Shown here: positions 13,300-13,440 of the stretch, one piece after another | How positions within the stretch are numbered: the stretch's first letter is position 1 | Layout of the letters: every line of letters begins with the position of its first letter | From: Campylobacteraceae bacterium | GTDB lineage: Bacteria > Campylobacterota > Campylobacteria > Campylobacterales > Sulfurovaceae | Length of the DNA: 13,440 nt | Assembly (NCBI GenBank): GCA_027030605.1 | Contig: JALVEV010000074.1 | Location: forward strand, 1 to 13,440 | Reading direction: 5' to 3' | Notes under the pieces: generated by a model | What the model was told of the DNA's origin: nothing | The model's database searches: none | Seen by the model: only the letters and a program-made list of their open reading frames with translations | Program-made: the position numbers and the translations under genes

Positions 13300-13440
13300 C
13301 TATCTTTTAATATAAGATAGATAGTCCTCAAAAAGCTCAATAACTCTCTTAAACTTAACTAAACTCTCTATCTCTTTTGAAGAGAACTCCTTAGCTATAT
13401 TGACAAACCATCTCATCTGCTTAAGAGTTCTCTCTACTAA
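13300..13440 (-). CDS. C-terminal end of an unidentified protein (gene runs off the right edge)
   Basis: The minus strand is open from the window edge (13440) to TAG at 13302-13300, encoding 46 residues that begin LVERTLKQMRWFVNIAKEF and end ELFEDYLSYIKR. The composition (regular hydrophobic/charged spacing, no Gly or Pro) suggests two amphipathic helices. The frame fills the space up to the SLOG-like gene and shares its direction, so I take it as real. I cannot assign a family from this piece. Because it is directly upstream of the SLOG-like gene, it could be its functional partner. Confidence 0.55.
   Translation of the reverse strand, partial: LVERTLKQMRWFVNIAKEFSSKEIESLVKFKRVIELFEDYLSYIKR

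Overview
The window is AT-rich chromosomal DNA that looks like a member of the Campylobacterota (epsilonproteobacteria), most likely a free-living Sulfurimonas/Sulfurovum/Arcobacter-type organism rather than a host-adapted Campylobacter or Helicobacter. This rests on gene content and order recalled from memory: nadD next to a gap-pgk-tpiA cluster; the order acidic protein-gmk-tatA-argS; a UbiA-type prenyltransferase beside a phosphatidylserine synthase; and an NnrS-type membrane protein near a small c-type cytochrome. No database search was possible.

Layout. 1-230 (-) is the 5' part of nadD, divergent from gap-pgk-tpiA (+, 296-3303), the triose part of glycolysis/gluconeogenesis. tpiA is bracketed by two related inverted-repeat elements. 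3397-7666 (-) is a housekeeping block read right to left: an acidic protein with a degenerate receiver domain, gmk, tatA, argS and a small membrane protein. Between tatA and argS lie a large palindrome and a REP-like hairpin. From 7924 the + strand carries a manganese-dependent pyrophosphatase, an NnrS-family membrane protein behind a perfect FNR-type operator, and a periplasmic di-haem cytochrome c. A tRNA-Arg with anticodon GCG (-) follows. 10929-12705 (-) is a tightly packed pssA-prenyltransferase-coiled-coil operon serving the membrane. 12752-13440 (-) holds a SLOG-like nucleotide-binding-fold protein and the C-terminal end of an unidentified protein.

How the parts fit. The GAPDH lacks the usual NAD-selecting Asp and has changed residues at the second cofactor-selecting site, as in NADP-using, gluconeogenic enzymes. 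That would suit an organism building sugar from fixed carbon. The FNR-type site, the NnrS protein and the cytochrome point to respiration under low oxygen or nitrogen-oxide stress. pssA and the prenyltransferase supply phospholipid and, probably, menaquinone.

The least explained parts are the non-coding palindromes (three unrelated designs, four copies, all at gene 3' ends or between genes), the acidic pseudo-receiver protein, and the SLOG-like gene with its unidentified upstream partner. I did not find a clear complete new defence or metabolic system. The SLOG pair at the right edge is the best candidate for part of one, and it is cut by the window end.
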